64,000 nucleotides of DNA from Pseudomonas huaxiensis (GCF_003231275.1 NZ_QKVL01000021.1:1-64000), one strand, 5' to 3'; counted from the stretch's first letter, positions 33,797 to 43,160 are shown. Program-made: numbers and translations. The notes: a model not told the origin generated them from the sequence alone.

Positions 33797-34548
33797 AGGG
33801 CGATCCCCCGGTGCCAGACCCGCGCGTCGGTGACGCTGTGATAGGGCGGGCGGTTGAGTTCGTAGGCCATGCTCATGGCGTCGAGCATGCTCCAGAGAAT
33901 ATCCAGCTTGAACTGGAGGATCTCCAGCATGCGCTGTTGGCCTTCCACTGTCGTGTAGTACTGCAGGGTGATCGCCAGACCGTGCTCGACGTCACGCCGT
34001 GCCTGGCTCAGGCGGTTACGGAAGTAGGTGTAGCCGGTCGGGTCGATCCACGGGTAATGCTGCGGCCAGGTGTCCAGGCGTGACTGGTGGATCTGCGGCG
34101 CGAACAGTTCGGTCAGCGAGCTGCTGGCCGCTTCCTGCCAGCAGGCGCGGCGGGCGAAATTGACGTAGGCGTCCACGGCGAAACGCACGCCGGGCAGCAC
34201 CAGTTCTTGCGACAGCACTTGCTCGCGGTCCAGCCCCACCGACTCGGCCAGGCGCAGCCAGGCTTCGATGCCGCCGTCTTCGCCGGGCGCGCCATCGTGG
34301 TCGAGGATGCGTTGCAGCCACTCGCGGCGCACGTCGCGGTCCGGGCAGTTGGCGAGGATCGCCGCGTCCTTCAGGGGGATGTTCACCTGATAGTAGAAGC
34401 GGTTGGCGACCCAGCCCTGGATCTGCCCGCGGGTCGCGCGGCCTTCGTACATCGCCACGTGATAAGGGTGATGGATGTGGTAGTAGGCGCCCTTGGCGCG
34501 CAGGGCCTGCTCGAATTCGGCGGGGGACAACGGTTTCGCGTCGCTCAT
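33793..34548 (-). CDS. pqqC: Pyrroloquinoline-quinone synthase PqqC
   Basis: Cofactorless oxidase of 251 residues that completes PQQ by ring closure and an eight-electron oxidation. It is an all-helical heme-oxygenase-like fold. Conserved segments: KGAYYHIHHPYHVAMYEGRA, GWVANRFYYQVNIPLKDAAI, and WIDPTGYTYFRNRLSQARRD, which carry the active-site His, Tyr and Arg. It begins 14 bp after pqqB. Confidence 0.97.
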   Translation of the reverse strand: MSDAKPLSPAEFEQALRAKGAYYHIHHPYHVAMYEGRATRGQIQGWVANRFYYQVNIPLKDAAILANCPDRDVRREWLQRILDHDGAPGEDGGIEAWLRLAESVGLDREQVLSQELVLPGVRFAVDAYVNFARRACWQEAASSSLTELFAPQIHQSRLDTWPQHYPWIDPTGYTYFRNRLSQARRDVEHGLAITLQYYTTVEGQQRMLEILQFKLDILWSMLDAMSMAYELNRPPYHSVTDARVWHRGIAL

Positions 34549-34562
34549 TACCTGTCGGCTCC

Positions 34563-35474
34563 TCAGAGTTCGATGCTCATGCCGTCGAAGGCGACTTCCA
34601 CGCCACGGCGGTCCAGCTCGGCGCGCTCGGCCGAGTCCTCATCGAGAATCGGGTTGGTGTTGTTGATGTGGATAAGCACCTTGCGCTGCGCGGGGAAGCC
34701 TTCCAGCACCTGAAGCATGCCGCCGGCGCCGTTCTGCGGCAGGTGGCCCATCTCGCTGCCAGTGCGGGTGCCGACACCGCGGCGCTGCATTTCGTCGTCG
34801 TTCCACAGGGTGCCGTCCACCAGCAGGCAGTCAGCGTCCTGCATGCGTTGCAGCAGGCTGTCGTCGACCTTGCCGAGGCCCGGCGCGTAGAACAGTTTGC
34901 CGCCGGTGCTCAGGTCTTCGACCATCAGCCCGAGGTTGTCGCCGGGGTGCGGGTCGAAGCGGTGCGGCGAGTAGGGCGGTGCGGCGCTGCGCAGCGGGAA
35001 GGGGCTGAAACGCAGGTTGGGGCAGGCGTCGATGGTGAAGCTGCCGTCCAGTTCGATGCGGTTCCAGGCCAGGCCGCCGTTCCAGTGTTCGAGCATGTTG
35101 AACAGCGGGAAGCCGGTGGTGAGGTCCTGATGGACCATCTCGGTGCACCAGACCTGATGCGGGCAGCCTTCGCGCAGGCTGAGCAGGCCGGTGGTGTGAT
35201 CGATCTGGCTGTCGAGCAGGATGATCGCGTCGATGCCACTGTCGCGCACGGCGCGGGCCGGCTGCATCGGGGCGAACGACTGGAGTTGGGCACGGATATC
35301 CGGCGAGGCGTTGCAGAGGATCCAGTGCACGCCGTCGTCGGACAGGGCGATGGACGATTGCGTCCGTGCCTTGGCCCGCAGCGTGCCGTCGCGGTAGCCC
35401 TTGCAGTTGGGGCAATTGCAGTTCCACTGCGGGAAACCACCGCCGGCGGCGGAACCTAGAATCTGGACGTACAT
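34563..35474 (-). CDS. pqqB: PQQ biosynthesis protein PqqB
   Basis: A 303-residue member of the metallo-beta-lactamase fold, now thought to hydroxylate the PqqE-derived Glu-Tyr intermediate. GSAAGGGFPQWNCNCPNC at the N-terminus is the PqqB zinc/metal signature, and ILLDSQIDHTTGLLSLREG, LVDGTLWNDDEM and LIHINNTNPILDEDS follow. ATG 35474. It lies 139 bp after pqqA, a gap that holds a short palindrome and may tune the ratio of PqqA to enzymes. Confidence 0.96.
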   Translation of the reverse strand: MYVQILGSAAGGGFPQWNCNCPNCKGYRDGTLRAKARTQSSIALSDDGVHWILCNASPDIRAQLQSFAPMQPARAVRDSGIDAIILLDSQIDHTTGLLSLREGCPHQVWCTEMVHQDLTTGFPLFNMLEHWNGGLAWNRIELDGSFTIDACPNLRFSPFPLRSAAPPYSPHRFDPHPGDNLGLMVEDLSTGGKLFYAPGLGKVDDSLLQRMQDADCLLVDGTLWNDDEMQRRGVGTRTGSEMGHLPQNGAGGMLQVLEGFPAQRKVLIHINNTNPILDEDSAERAELDRRGVEVAFDGMSIEL

Positions 35475-35531
35475 GGCCTACTCCTGCCCCGTCTGAAAAT
35501 GAAAACGCCTCGGGCGATTGGGGGTGGAGGC

Positions 35532-35558
35532 TCATCGCGAGCAAGCTCGCTCCTACAT
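35532..35558. repeat. Short palindromic repeat of a second REP family, between pqqA and pqqB
   Basis: ATCGCGAGCAAGCTCGCTCC: the stem GCGAGC-AA-GCTCGC followed by TCCTAC. A near copy is at 40765. Its place just after pqqA would give the small pqqA mRNA a stable 3' stem. Confidence 0.7.
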
Positions 35559-35613
35559 CATCGTGATGTGCTCCAACCTCATTGGCGACCGAGGCGTCGT
35601 TCCGCGAATCGAC

Positions 35614-35685
35614 TCAGCGATTGGCGAAATACATGGTCACTTCAAAGCCAATACGCAGGTCAGTGTAAGCAGGTTTGGTCCACAT
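35614..35685 (-). CDS. pqqA: PQQ precursor peptide PqqA
   Basis: Ribosomal precursor of PQQ, 23 residues, too short for automatic frame lists. It begins [16 protein letters not shown] and ends TMYFANR. Glu15 and Tyr19 in the E-x3-Y motif are the residues joined by PqqE to become the cofactor. ATG 35685 follows AAGGAG by 6 bp. All family-conserved positions are present. First gene of pqqABCDE, 161 bp after pqqF. Confidence 0.97.
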
Positions 35686-35846
35686 GGGATTACTCCTTCG
35701 GGATAGGTCTGATAGGGCACCGCTACTCATTTAGTCCACCCTCTCGGGCAGGCGTTCAACGTGTCGGGGTTGCGCAATCTTACCGAAACAAATTAACTGA
35801 ACGGTTAAATATTTTTACAGAAAAGCTTTTGCAAAAACCGTAACAG

Positions 35847-38057
35847 TCAACGCCAGCCGCTCTCCGGCGCCGGTCCGTTGGCCAGCAGCAACCAGCCGTT
35901 TTCGCTGCGCAAGCGCTCCCAGGCGCTGTCGATATCTGCCTGTTGGCGCGTGAGGGTGGTCGCGGCCAGATGCTCCAGGGAGAGGCCGTCGTTACCGGCC
36001 AGATGGGTTTGCCACGCCCGTTCGGCGACGTCGGCATTGGCCATGGCCGGTTCAGCAAGCTGCGCGGCGAGGGCTTCGCGAGCGCTGCCAAGCTGAGGCG
36101 CGGGCCGGGCCAGGAACGTGCGGATATGGGCGAGGATTTCCTCATGACTGGCGTTCGGCGATTGCACGCCGAACATCAGTCCGTTGTGTCCCTGGATCTG
36201 CCGGAAGGCGCTGAACACCGCGTAACCCAGTTGCAGTTCGCTGCGCAAGCGCTGGTAGAACTGGCCCTGGATCAGTTGCGCGAGCAGCCGCCCGCTGGCT
36301 TCGTCAGGGGTCGGGCAGAACATTAGCAAGGCAGCTTCGCCGCTGGCCTCGGCGTGGTGATGCCATTGGCGGGCCGGCGGTGTAGGCGGCTGCAGTGTTA
36401 TCGGGTTGCCGGGGAGGTTGGTCAGCAACAGGTTGAGAGCATTCTGCGCGACCTCGTCAAACCCGATGGACAGCGCGGTCCAACCCGGCGCGGCGGGAGC
36501 GAGCAAGTGGTGTGGCAACTCCCGAATCAGCGCTCGGATCGGGATCAGCGGCGGCTCCGCGCCCGGCTCGGCGAGGCTGGCTTCGCCCAGTTGCGATAGC
36601 GCTTGTTCGATCACCGCCAGCACTGGCGCGGGCGCACCGGTACAGCGCAGTTGCCAGGTGTTGGCCGTGCGGGTCCATTGCAGTTCAACCGCAGCGCGGC
36701 TGGCGCGTTCGATGAGCGGTTTGAGCACATCGCGAAGGTGCTCGGCGTGATCTTCGAATTGCAGGCGCAGGTACAGCGCGGCGTACTGGCGAGTCGTGGG
36801 CAGGGCGGGGCTGACGGTCAATCCGGCGGGTACGGGCGAGGCTCCAACTTCGGCAACCGTGGCGGCGAGCAGCGGTTCAGGCTCGGGTAATTGCCATGGA
36901 TGACGGGACACTCCGGCGTCCGCCAGCAACACCCGCAGTGCCGCTTGACCCTGCTGATCCAGCGCCGTGAACGGCCGCTCACGACGCGCCTGTTCCAGCG
37001 CGCTGGCGCCGGCTTCGCGGCACGCTTGCAGGCGCTGATACTCCAGCAACAAGGCGCTGTGATCAACCTCGCGAAAGAATGCCAGCCAGTCGTGCAATAA
37101 CGCTTCGGCCTCGACCGCATCGGCGCTCGGGCTCAATTTCAATCGGGCATGCAACAGCGCCTGACCACCGAACCGGTACAGCGCGGTGAAGCTGAAATCT
37201 TCCAGCCAGTTACGCCGCCGCAACTCGGCCGGCAGCCCGCCAGGGCGCGTGTCGGTGATCCAGGTGGTGAGGTAATCGATGGCTTCGTCGGCGCCGTCCG
37301 GCAGGTGCTCATGGGCGAACAGCAGGTCCAGTTGGCCGTCGATTGGCGGCACATGCAGGGGGCCGTCGAGCAAGGCCGGTGGCGCGGTTTGCTTGATCCG
37401 TGTTCCCGTCGCGAGCAGCGTGCCGAACACGTGCGCGATCTGTTCCAGCTCATCCAGTGGTTGCGGCCCGCTCAGGCTCAGGGTCATTTGTCCGGCCTGA
37501 TAAAAGCGCTGATGGAAGGCAGCCAGCGCCTGCTGAAACGCCGGCTCATCGATCGGCAGGCTGTCGCGATTGCCCGCATGAAAACCGCTCAGCGGATGCT
37601 TCGCCGACACGCTGCGCAACAGTGCGTACTGGCGCTGCGCCTCGGTATTGCCCGACCAGGCAACCCACTCGGCTTGGATCACTTCACGCTCGGCGCGCTG
37701 GCGTTCCAGCGTCAGCAGTGGATTCGCGAGCATCTCGCACAACCGCTCCAGCGCATCGGGGAAAGCCGCTGGCGGCACTTCGAAAAAGAACTCGGTGGTG
37801 CGCTCGCGGGTGCTCGCATTGAGCTGCCCGCCCTGGCGCTGGACGAAGCGCATCAGCCCGTCCGCCACCGGAAAACGCGTGGTGCCGAGAAAGAACAGGT
37901 GCTCAAGAAAATGCGCCAGACCGGGGTATTCGGTGGGCGCGTCATGGCTGCCGGCATGTACCCGCACTGCCGCTGCGCAGCGCTTGAGGTACGGCGCATG
38001 GCGCAGATTGACCCGCAGGCCATTACTCAGGATGAGGTGCAGGAGGGTGCTGGACAT
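35847..38057 (-). CDS. pqqF: PQQ-linked M16 zinc metalloprotease PqqF
   Basis: Protease of 736 residues, insulinase family, thought to cut the modified PqqA. The inverted zinc motif is H49-F-L-E52-H53, with third ligand E130 in EREVIQAEW. Three more M16-like repeats follow without zinc motifs, the last with YQRLRSELQLGYAVFSAFR. It is somewhat shorter than the ~760-830 residues I recall for other pseudomonads, mainly in the middle. Start ATG 38057, 41 bp after davA. Order davB-davA-pqqF-pqqA is as in P. putida. Confidence 0.93.
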   Translation of the reverse strand: MSSTLLHLILSNGLRVNLRHAPYLKRCAAAVRVHAGSHDAPTEYPGLAHFLEHLFFLGTTRFPVADGLMRFVQRQGGQLNASTRERTTEFFFEVPPAAFPDALERLCEMLANPLLTLERQRAEREVIQAEWVAWSGNTEAQRQYALLRSVSAKHPLSGFHAGNRDSLPIDEPAFQQALAAFHQRFYQAGQMTLSLSGPQPLDELEQIAHVFGTLLATGTRIKQTAPPALLDGPLHVPPIDGQLDLLFAHEHLPDGADEAIDYLTTWITDTRPGGLPAELRRRNWLEDFSFTALYRFGGQALLHARLKLSPSADAVEAEALLHDWLAFFREVDHSALLLEYQRLQACREAGASALEQARRERPFTALDQQGQAALRVLLADAGVSRHPWQLPEPEPLLAATVAEVGASPVPAGLTVSPALPTTRQYAALYLRLQFEDHAEHLRDVLKPLIERASRAAVELQWTRTANTWQLRCTGAPAPVLAVIEQALSQLGEASLAEPGAEPPLIPIRALIRELPHHLLAPAAPGWTALSIGFDEVAQNALNLLLTNLPGNPITLQPPTPPARQWHHHAEASGEAALLMFCPTPDEASGRLLAQLIQGQFYQRLRSELQLGYAVFSAFRQIQGHNGLMFGVQSPNASHEEILAHIRTFLARPAPQLGSAREALAAQLAEPAMANADVAERAWQTHLAGNDGLSLEHLAATTLTRQQADIDSAWERLRSENGWLLLANGPAPESGWR

Positions 38058-38098
38058 GACGGCTCCGAAACGCGCGAGCCATCATGCTAGCGGATAAA

Positions 38099-38899
38099 TC
38101 AGTTGCTGCGCGGCTCGCGGTGCAGCTCGCTGCGGAGGTCTTGCAGGTAGGGCGTGTGGGCGCGGCCTTCGTGGACCCGACGCAGTTCCAGGTCGGCCGA
38201 TAGCAGCACGCTGTCGCGTCCGGCCATGGCGAGGATGCCGCCGTCGGGGCCGATGATGCTGCTTTGGCCGCAGTAGTGGATCTCGCCCTCGACGCCGCAG
38301 TAGTTGGCGTAGACCAGGTAGCACTGGTTCTCGTGGGCACGGGAGCGCACGGTCACCTGGCAGATGAAATCATAGGGTTCCATGTTCGCCGTCGGCACCA
38401 GGATCAGCTCGGCGCCGGCCATGGCCAGGCGGCGGGCGTTCTCCGGGAACTCGATGTCGTAGCAGATCAGCATGCCGACCTTCCAGCCGTTGAGTTCCAC
38501 CACCGGGAAGTGATTGTCGCCGGGGCTGAACATCGCCCGGTCGAGGCCGCCGAACAGGTGGGTCTTGCGGTAGTTGCCGAGGCTGCTGCCGTGGGCGTCG
38601 ATCAACTGCACGCTGTTGAAGATCCGCCCATCGTCGCCCAGCTCCGGGTAGCCATAGACGATGGCGATACGGTTGGCCTGGGCAATTTCCACCACGCGCA
38701 TCGCCGAGGCGCCGTCCTCGGCTTCGGCCAGGCGGGCGACGGCATCGCTGCCGATGTTGTAGCCGGTAAGGAACATCTCCGGGCACACCAGCAACTCGGC
38801 CCCGCGCGAGGCGGCAACCTGCGCCTGCTGTTGCAGACGCTCAAGGTTGCCGGCGACGTCCAGCGGCTGCGGCGAGCCCTGGTAGAGGGCGATACGCAT
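38099..38899 (-). CDS. davA: 5-aminovaleramidase (delta-aminovaleramidase)
   Basis: Carbon-nitrogen hydrolase of 266 residues with catalytic triad E41 (CPEMFLTGY), K112 (NYRKTHLF) and C146 (LICYDIEFPE). It hydrolyses 5-aminovaleramide to 5-aminovalerate in lysine catabolism. The assignment rests on the neighbour davB, which makes that amide, with 13 bp between them, and on the P. putida order. By domain alone it could be another amidase. Confidence 0.9.
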   Translation of the reverse strand: MRIALYQGSPQPLDVAGNLERLQQQAQVAASRGAELLVCPEMFLTGYNIGSDAVARLAEAEDGASAMRVVEIAQANRIAIVYGYPELGDDGRIFNSVQLIDAHGSSLGNYRKTHLFGGLDRAMFSPGDNHFPVVELNGWKVGMLICYDIEFPENARRLAMAGAELILVPTANMEPYDFICQVTVRSRAHENQCYLVYANYCGVEGEIHYCGQSSIIGPDGGILAMAGRDSVLLSADLELRRVHEGRAHTPYLQDLRSELHREPRSN

Positions 38900-38912
38900 G
38901 TTGAATCTCCTG

Positions 38913-40595
38913 TCAGTCGGCCAGGGCGATCGGGCCTATTTCGTTGAATACATCGCCCGGGCCTGGGTTGTCGGCGTGGGTGCGACCGCCGAAGTGATTC
39001 ATGATGCCCCAAACCGCGTTGAGCGAGGTCTGCACCGCACCCTCGACCCAGGCCGGGGTCCAGGATACATCGTCACCGGCGATGAAAATGCCGCGCTGTT
39101 CGGCGGGCATGTCCTGCTGCATGAAGTGCGCGTACATGCGCTGGTTGTAGCGGTAATGACCCGGCAGGGCACCCTTGAAGGCGCCGAGGAAATAGGGGTC
39201 GGCTTCCCATGACACGGTGATCGGATCGCCGATGATATGCCCGGCGATATCCACCTTCGGGTAGATCTTCTTCAGCGCGTCCAGTGCCAGCTTGACCCGC
39301 TTTTCCACCGGGTGCGGCAGCATCTTCAGCGCGTCGCTCATCCACGAATAGGACAGGCAGATTACCCCCGGCTTGTCGTCGCCGTTGTCGAACAGGTAGG
39401 TGCCGCGGGTCAGGCGATCGGTGAGGGTCATGCTCATCAGGTCGCGGCCGGTTTCCGGGTCCTTGTCCTTCCAGAAGGGGCGGTCGACCATCACGAAGGT
39501 CTTCGACGACTGCATGTAGCGGGTGCGGTCCAGGGCCATCCACATCTTCTGCGAGAACAGCGATTCTTCGCACTCGATCTGGGTGGTCAGCAGCCAGCTC
39601 TGGCAGGTGGTCAGCACGGCCGCGTAGGTGCGCGTGTCGCCCCAGTTATCGGTGACCGCCACGCTGCCGTCGGCATTGCGGGCGATGCGCTTGACCCCCG
39701 GCCGCGGCGCGCCCCGGTGCAGCGATGCCAGGCTGGTGCCGGCGGGCCAATGGTCGCAGCGCTCGGGCACGTGCTTCCAGATACCCAGCGGCACCTGCTC
39801 GACACCGCCGACAATCAGATGCTGGTGGTCGTCGCAGTTGGTCATCACCACGCGGAAGATTTCCAGCATCGAGTTGGGGAAGTCCGAGTCCCAGCCGCCG
39901 GTGCCGAAACCGACCTGACCGAACACTTCGCGGTGCAGGAAGCTCAGCTTGGCGAAGGCTTTCGAGGTGGCGACGAAGTCGTAGAACGTGCGGTCGTCCC
40001 ACAGCGGAACCAGCGTGTTCCACAGTTCTTTCAGACGCGGCACATCGCGGTCACGGATCGCCTGCTGGATATCGCCGAAGCGCGAGCCGTCCTCCAGGGC
40101 GTCGGCCCAGGCGTCGGCGACTTCCTGGAACAGGGCCGGCAGGTCGCTGATCTTTTCCGCGTAGTGGGTCTGGCCTTCGAGGTCGATCACCGTGCTACCC
40201 GAGGCGGGCGTCAGCGGGTTGGGGAAGGGCCTGGTTTCGAGGCCGAGCTTGTCGACGTAGTGATAGAAGGCCGTGGACGACACCGGAAAGCGCATGCCGC
40301 CCAGCTCGGCGACGATGCCCTCGGTCCCGGCGAAGGCTTGCGAACGCAGGCGCCCGCCCATCTTCGAGGCCTCGTAGACCACCGGCTTGAGGCCCAGCTT
40401 CATCAGCTCATAGGCCGCCACCAGCCCGGCGATACCGGCACCGACGATCGCTACTTCCTCACCATGACGTTCGGCGGGAATGCTGCCCAGGCCGGCCGGG
40501 TGTTCGATCCAGTCATCGAAGGCGAAAGGGAAGTCGGGACCGAAGATGGTGACGGGCTTCTTGCCGTCGGCGGGGTGGCGGTTGTTCTTGTTCAT
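38913..40595 (-). CDS. davB: L-lysine 2-monooxygenase
   Basis: Flavin enzyme of 560 residues that oxidatively decarboxylates L-lysine to 5-aminovaleramide. The FAD fold begins at EEVAIVGAGIAGLVAAYELM, followed by VVYEASKMGGRLRS; near the end GIFIAGDDVSWTPAWVEGAV closes the FAD site. ATG 40595 gives the same length as P. putida DavB (560, as I recall). The open frame to 40658 lacks a ribosome site. It forms an operon with davA and is preceded by an Lrp-type regulator gene on the same strand. Confidence 0.93.
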   Translation of the reverse strand: MNKNNRHPADGKKPVTIFGPDFPFAFDDWIEHPAGLGSIPAERHGEEVAIVGAGIAGLVAAYELMKLGLKPVVYEASKMGGRLRSQAFAGTEGIVAELGGMRFPVSSTAFYHYVDKLGLETRPFPNPLTPASGSTVIDLEGQTHYAEKISDLPALFQEVADAWADALEDGSRFGDIQQAIRDRDVPRLKELWNTLVPLWDDRTFYDFVATSKAFAKLSFLHREVFGQVGFGTGGWDSDFPNSMLEIFRVVMTNCDDHQHLIVGGVEQVPLGIWKHVPERCDHWPAGTSLASLHRGAPRPGVKRIARNADGSVAVTDNWGDTRTYAAVLTTCQSWLLTTQIECEESLFSQKMWMALDRTRYMQSSKTFVMVDRPFWKDKDPETGRDLMSMTLTDRLTRGTYLFDNGDDKPGVICLSYSWMSDALKMLPHPVEKRVKLALDALKKIYPKVDIAGHIIGDPITVSWEADPYFLGAFKGALPGHYRYNQRMYAHFMQQDMPAEQRGIFIAGDDVSWTPAWVEGAVQTSLNAVWGIMNHFGGRTHADNPGPGDVFNEIGPIALAD

Positions 40596-40764
40596 GATTG
40601 ACCTTGCCAGGGGCTGCGCGGGGTGCGGAGCCTGAGTATAGGAAATGCCTGGGGTCAATTTTAGGGAGTGGAGTGTTCGTAATTAAGATGCAGAGTGTCG
40701 TCGTTTTGTGGTGTTTTTGGTCGATATGACGGGTTGTGTTTGCAGAATGACAGTTGCGCTGGTT

Positions 40765-40788
40765 TTCGCGAGCGAGCTCGCTCCTACA
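40765..40788. repeat. Short palindromic repeat, second REP family
   Basis: TTCGCGAGCGAGCTCGCTCC, stem GCGAGC/GCTCGC, followed by TCCTAC. Shares its core with the copy at 35532. Lies between the Lrp gene stop and davB. Confidence 0.7.
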
Positions 40789-40802
40789 GATCATGCCGCC
40801 AG

Positions 40803-41261
40803 CTAAACCGGCTGCCCTCGATCCACCTTGCTACTCAGAATGATCGACGTGGTGGTCTTCTCCACCCCTTCCAGGCTGCCAATCTGATCCAGCAACTGAT
40901 CGAGTTGTTCCGGCGACTCACTGCGCAGCCACGCCACATAGTCGAACTCGCCACTCACCGCGCAAAGCTGCTGCACCTGCCCCATGGCGCTCAACCGCCG
41001 AACCACCTCCCGCCCGGAGCGTGGTTGCACAGTAATGCCCACGTAGGCCTGCAACCCGCCATCGATCACCCGCTGACCAAGGCGCACGCCGTAGCCGCTG
41101 ATCACCTTGGTCTTCTCCAGCCGCGCCAGTCGCGAGGTCACCGTGGTGCGGGCGATGCCCAGTTGGCGGGCGAGGGTGGCGACGCTTTCGCGGGCGTTGA
41201 TCTGCAAGGCGGCGATAAGCTGGCGGTCGATTTCATCGAGGGCGGTGCGGCTGTCGGACAT
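40803..41261 (-). CDS. Lrp/AsnC-family transcriptional regulator
   Basis: A 152-residue regulator. The helix-turn-helix spans LDEIDRQLIAALQINARESV and LARQLGIARTTVTSRLARLE; the C-terminal RAM domain has VSGEFDYVAWLRSESPEQLD. Its place just upstream of davB suggests that it senses lysine or a derivative and controls davBA, as Lrp-type genes commonly act on a neighbouring amino-acid operon. The 207-bp gap to davB would hold the promoter. Confidence 0.92.
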   Translation of the reverse strand: MSDSRTALDEIDRQLIAALQINARESVATLARQLGIARTTVTSRLARLEKTKVISGYGVRLGQRVIDGGLQAYVGITVQPRSGREVVRRLSAMGQVQQLCAVSGEFDYVAWLRSESPEQLDQLLDQIGSLEGVEKTTTSIILSSKVDRGQPV

Positions 41262-41340
41262 GGGATTCCCGGGTGCAACGGTGAAGGTCGGCCCAGTGTA
41301 CAGACGGCGCCGGGCGACTCAACCCGACGCCTTGACGCAA

Positions 41341-42966
41341 TCAGATCCGGAAGCGTGCGACGACTTGGCTCAAGTCTTCAGCCAGGCGTGACAGTTCATT
41401 ACTCGATGCGCTGATCTGGTTGGCGCCCTGGGTAGACTCCATCGACAAGTCGCGGATATTGACGATGTTGCGGTCCACTTCCCGTGCAACCTGCGCCTGT
41501 TCCTCGGCGGCGCTGGCGATCACCAGGTTGCGGTCGGAAATCTGGCTGACCGAATCGGTGATTTCCAGCAGTGAGTCGCCGGCGTCATTGGCCATCTTCA
41601 AGGTGGCGTCGGCCCGCTCGCAACTGCTGAGCATGGCGTTCAGCGCCTGTGACGAGCCGCCGCGGATGGCCGTGACGATGCCGTCGATTTCCAGGGTCGA
41701 TTGCTGGGTGCGGTGGGCGAGGGCGCGCACTTCGTCGGCGACCACGGCGAAACCGCGGCCGGACTCACCAGCCCGGGCTGCTTCGATGGCTGCGTTCAGG
41801 GCCAGCAGGTTGGTCTGTTCGGCGATGGCACGGATCACGTCCAGCACCTTGCCAATGTCCTGGGACTGGTCCACCAGACTGCGCACCAGGGTGGCGGTGT
41901 CTTGCACGTCGCCGGCAAGGGTCTGAATGGACTGGACGGTCTCCAGGACCCGCGCCTGTCCCGCCTTCGCGCAGTTGCTGGAGTGATTGGATGCGTCGCT
42001 GGTGGACGCGGCATTGCGCGCGACTTCTTCAACCGCCGAGGTCATCTCGTTGACCGCCGTGGCGGCCTGTTCGATCTCGGCGTTTTGTTGATGCAGGCCA
42101 CGGTAGCTGTGTTCGGTGACCGAGTTCAGCTCGGTGGCAGCGGAGGCCAGTTGAGTGGCGGAGTCGCGGATATGACCCATGGCCGAACGCAGGTTGTTCT
42201 GCATCTGCTGAAGGGCCCGTTGCAGGCGGGTAACCTCGTCCTCGCCTTCGACCTGGATCTCATCGGTCAGGTTACCGGCCGCCACCTGTTCAGCGGCCTG
42301 CACGGCGCGCTCCAGTGGTCGCACGATGCCGCGGGTCAGCCACAAGGCCAGCGCGATGGTGGCGAGGGCTGCCATCACCACGAAGACGATGATGATCTGC
42401 AACGACCGCTCGTACTGCGCTTCGGCGGCCTTGCCTTCGGCGTCGATCTGCTTGCCGTAGAGGTCGCCGAGGTCTGCCAGGGCTTTGCCCGAGGCATCCA
42501 CCACCTGCTTCATGTCGACCAGCAGCAGCTTGTTCAGGCCTGCCAGGTCTTTCTGCCGGGCGAGGTCGAAGGAGCGATCCAGGCCACTGCGGTATTCCGT
42601 GAGACTGGTGTTGAAACTCTGGGCCAGGGTCTTTTCTTCCGGGCTGTCGATGAATCCATCAAGCACTGCGAGCTTGCTGTCCAGGTCCTTCAGGCGGGTG
42701 TCCATCTGGCCTTGATAGGTGGCGGTGTTGGCGGGGTCCTGGTCCAGTGCCATACGCAGGGAGATGGTGCGGATCCGCAGCATGATTTCACGGACATCAC
42801 TGATGACCCGCAGGCTGGGTACCCAGTTGGTCTCGACGGCCACTTCGCTCTGCCGGATGTTTTGCATCTGCACCACCGCGAACCACCCAAGCAATGCGAC
42901 CAGCAGGGAAATAAGGGTGAAGCCCAGGCCCGCGCGGCGGGCGATAGTCAAGTGGCGTAGGTTCAT
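41341..42966 (-). CDS. Methyl-accepting chemotaxis protein
   Basis: A 541-residue chemoreceptor. First membrane helix at about residues 12-32 (AGLGFTLISLLVALLGWFAV), a four-helix-bundle periplasmic domain of ~155 residues, second membrane helix near 190-212 (IIIVFVVMAALATIALALWL), HAMP linker, and a signalling domain with the hairpin tip DVIRAIAEQTNLLALNAAIE followed by AARAGESGRGFAVVADEVRAL. ATG 42966; the longer frame to 43182 crosses the kdgD promoter. Divergent from the galactarate genes and sharing an operator-like motif with them, so galactarate or glucarate is a candidate ligand. Confidence 0.94.
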   Translation of the reverse strand: MNLRHLTIARRAGLGFTLISLLVALLGWFAVVQMQNIRQSEVAVETNWVPSLRVISDVREIMLRIRTISLRMALDQDPANTATYQGQMDTRLKDLDSKLAVLDGFIDSPEEKTLAQSFNTSLTEYRSGLDRSFDLARQKDLAGLNKLLLVDMKQVVDASGKALADLGDLYGKQIDAEGKAAEAQYERSLQIIIVFVVMAALATIALALWLTRGIVRPLERAVQAAEQVAAGNLTDEIQVEGEDEVTRLQRALQQMQNNLRSAMGHIRDSATQLASAATELNSVTEHSYRGLHQQNAEIEQAATAVNEMTSAVEEVARNAASTSDASNHSSNCAKAGQARVLETVQSIQTLAGDVQDTATLVRSLVDQSQDIGKVLDVIRAIAEQTNLLALNAAIEAARAGESGRGFAVVADEVRALAHRTQQSTLEIDGIVTAIRGGSSQALNAMLSSCERADATLKMANDAGDSLLEITDSVSQISDRNLVIASAAEEQAQVAREVDRNIVNIRDLSMESTQGANQISASSNELSRLAEDLSQVVARFRI

Positions 42967-43000
42967 GGCAGAGGTCCGTCGCAAGATCAGAGTGCTATAG

Positions 43001-43013
43001 TTGTATGATAACC
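43001..43013. promoter_or_regulatory. Candidate GntR operator in front of the chemoreceptor
   Basis: TTGTATGATAACC, 35 bp upstream of the chemoreceptor start. It differs by one base from the copy at 43161. The core TTGT-N3-ATAA is close to the TNGT-N3-ACNA pattern of FadR-subfamily GntR proteins. Confidence 0.55.
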
Positions 43014-43160
43014 AAGGCACTATGTCGGCATCCAAGCGCTTTCCTTGAGGATGGTCACGCCAGTTATCGGTCGTTTTCAGGTGAACAAGTTGACGAACGG
43101 TTGTAGAGATCAGACGACTGGTGGAAATATCTCCCCATAAGGGGGTTTTCAGTGCATATC

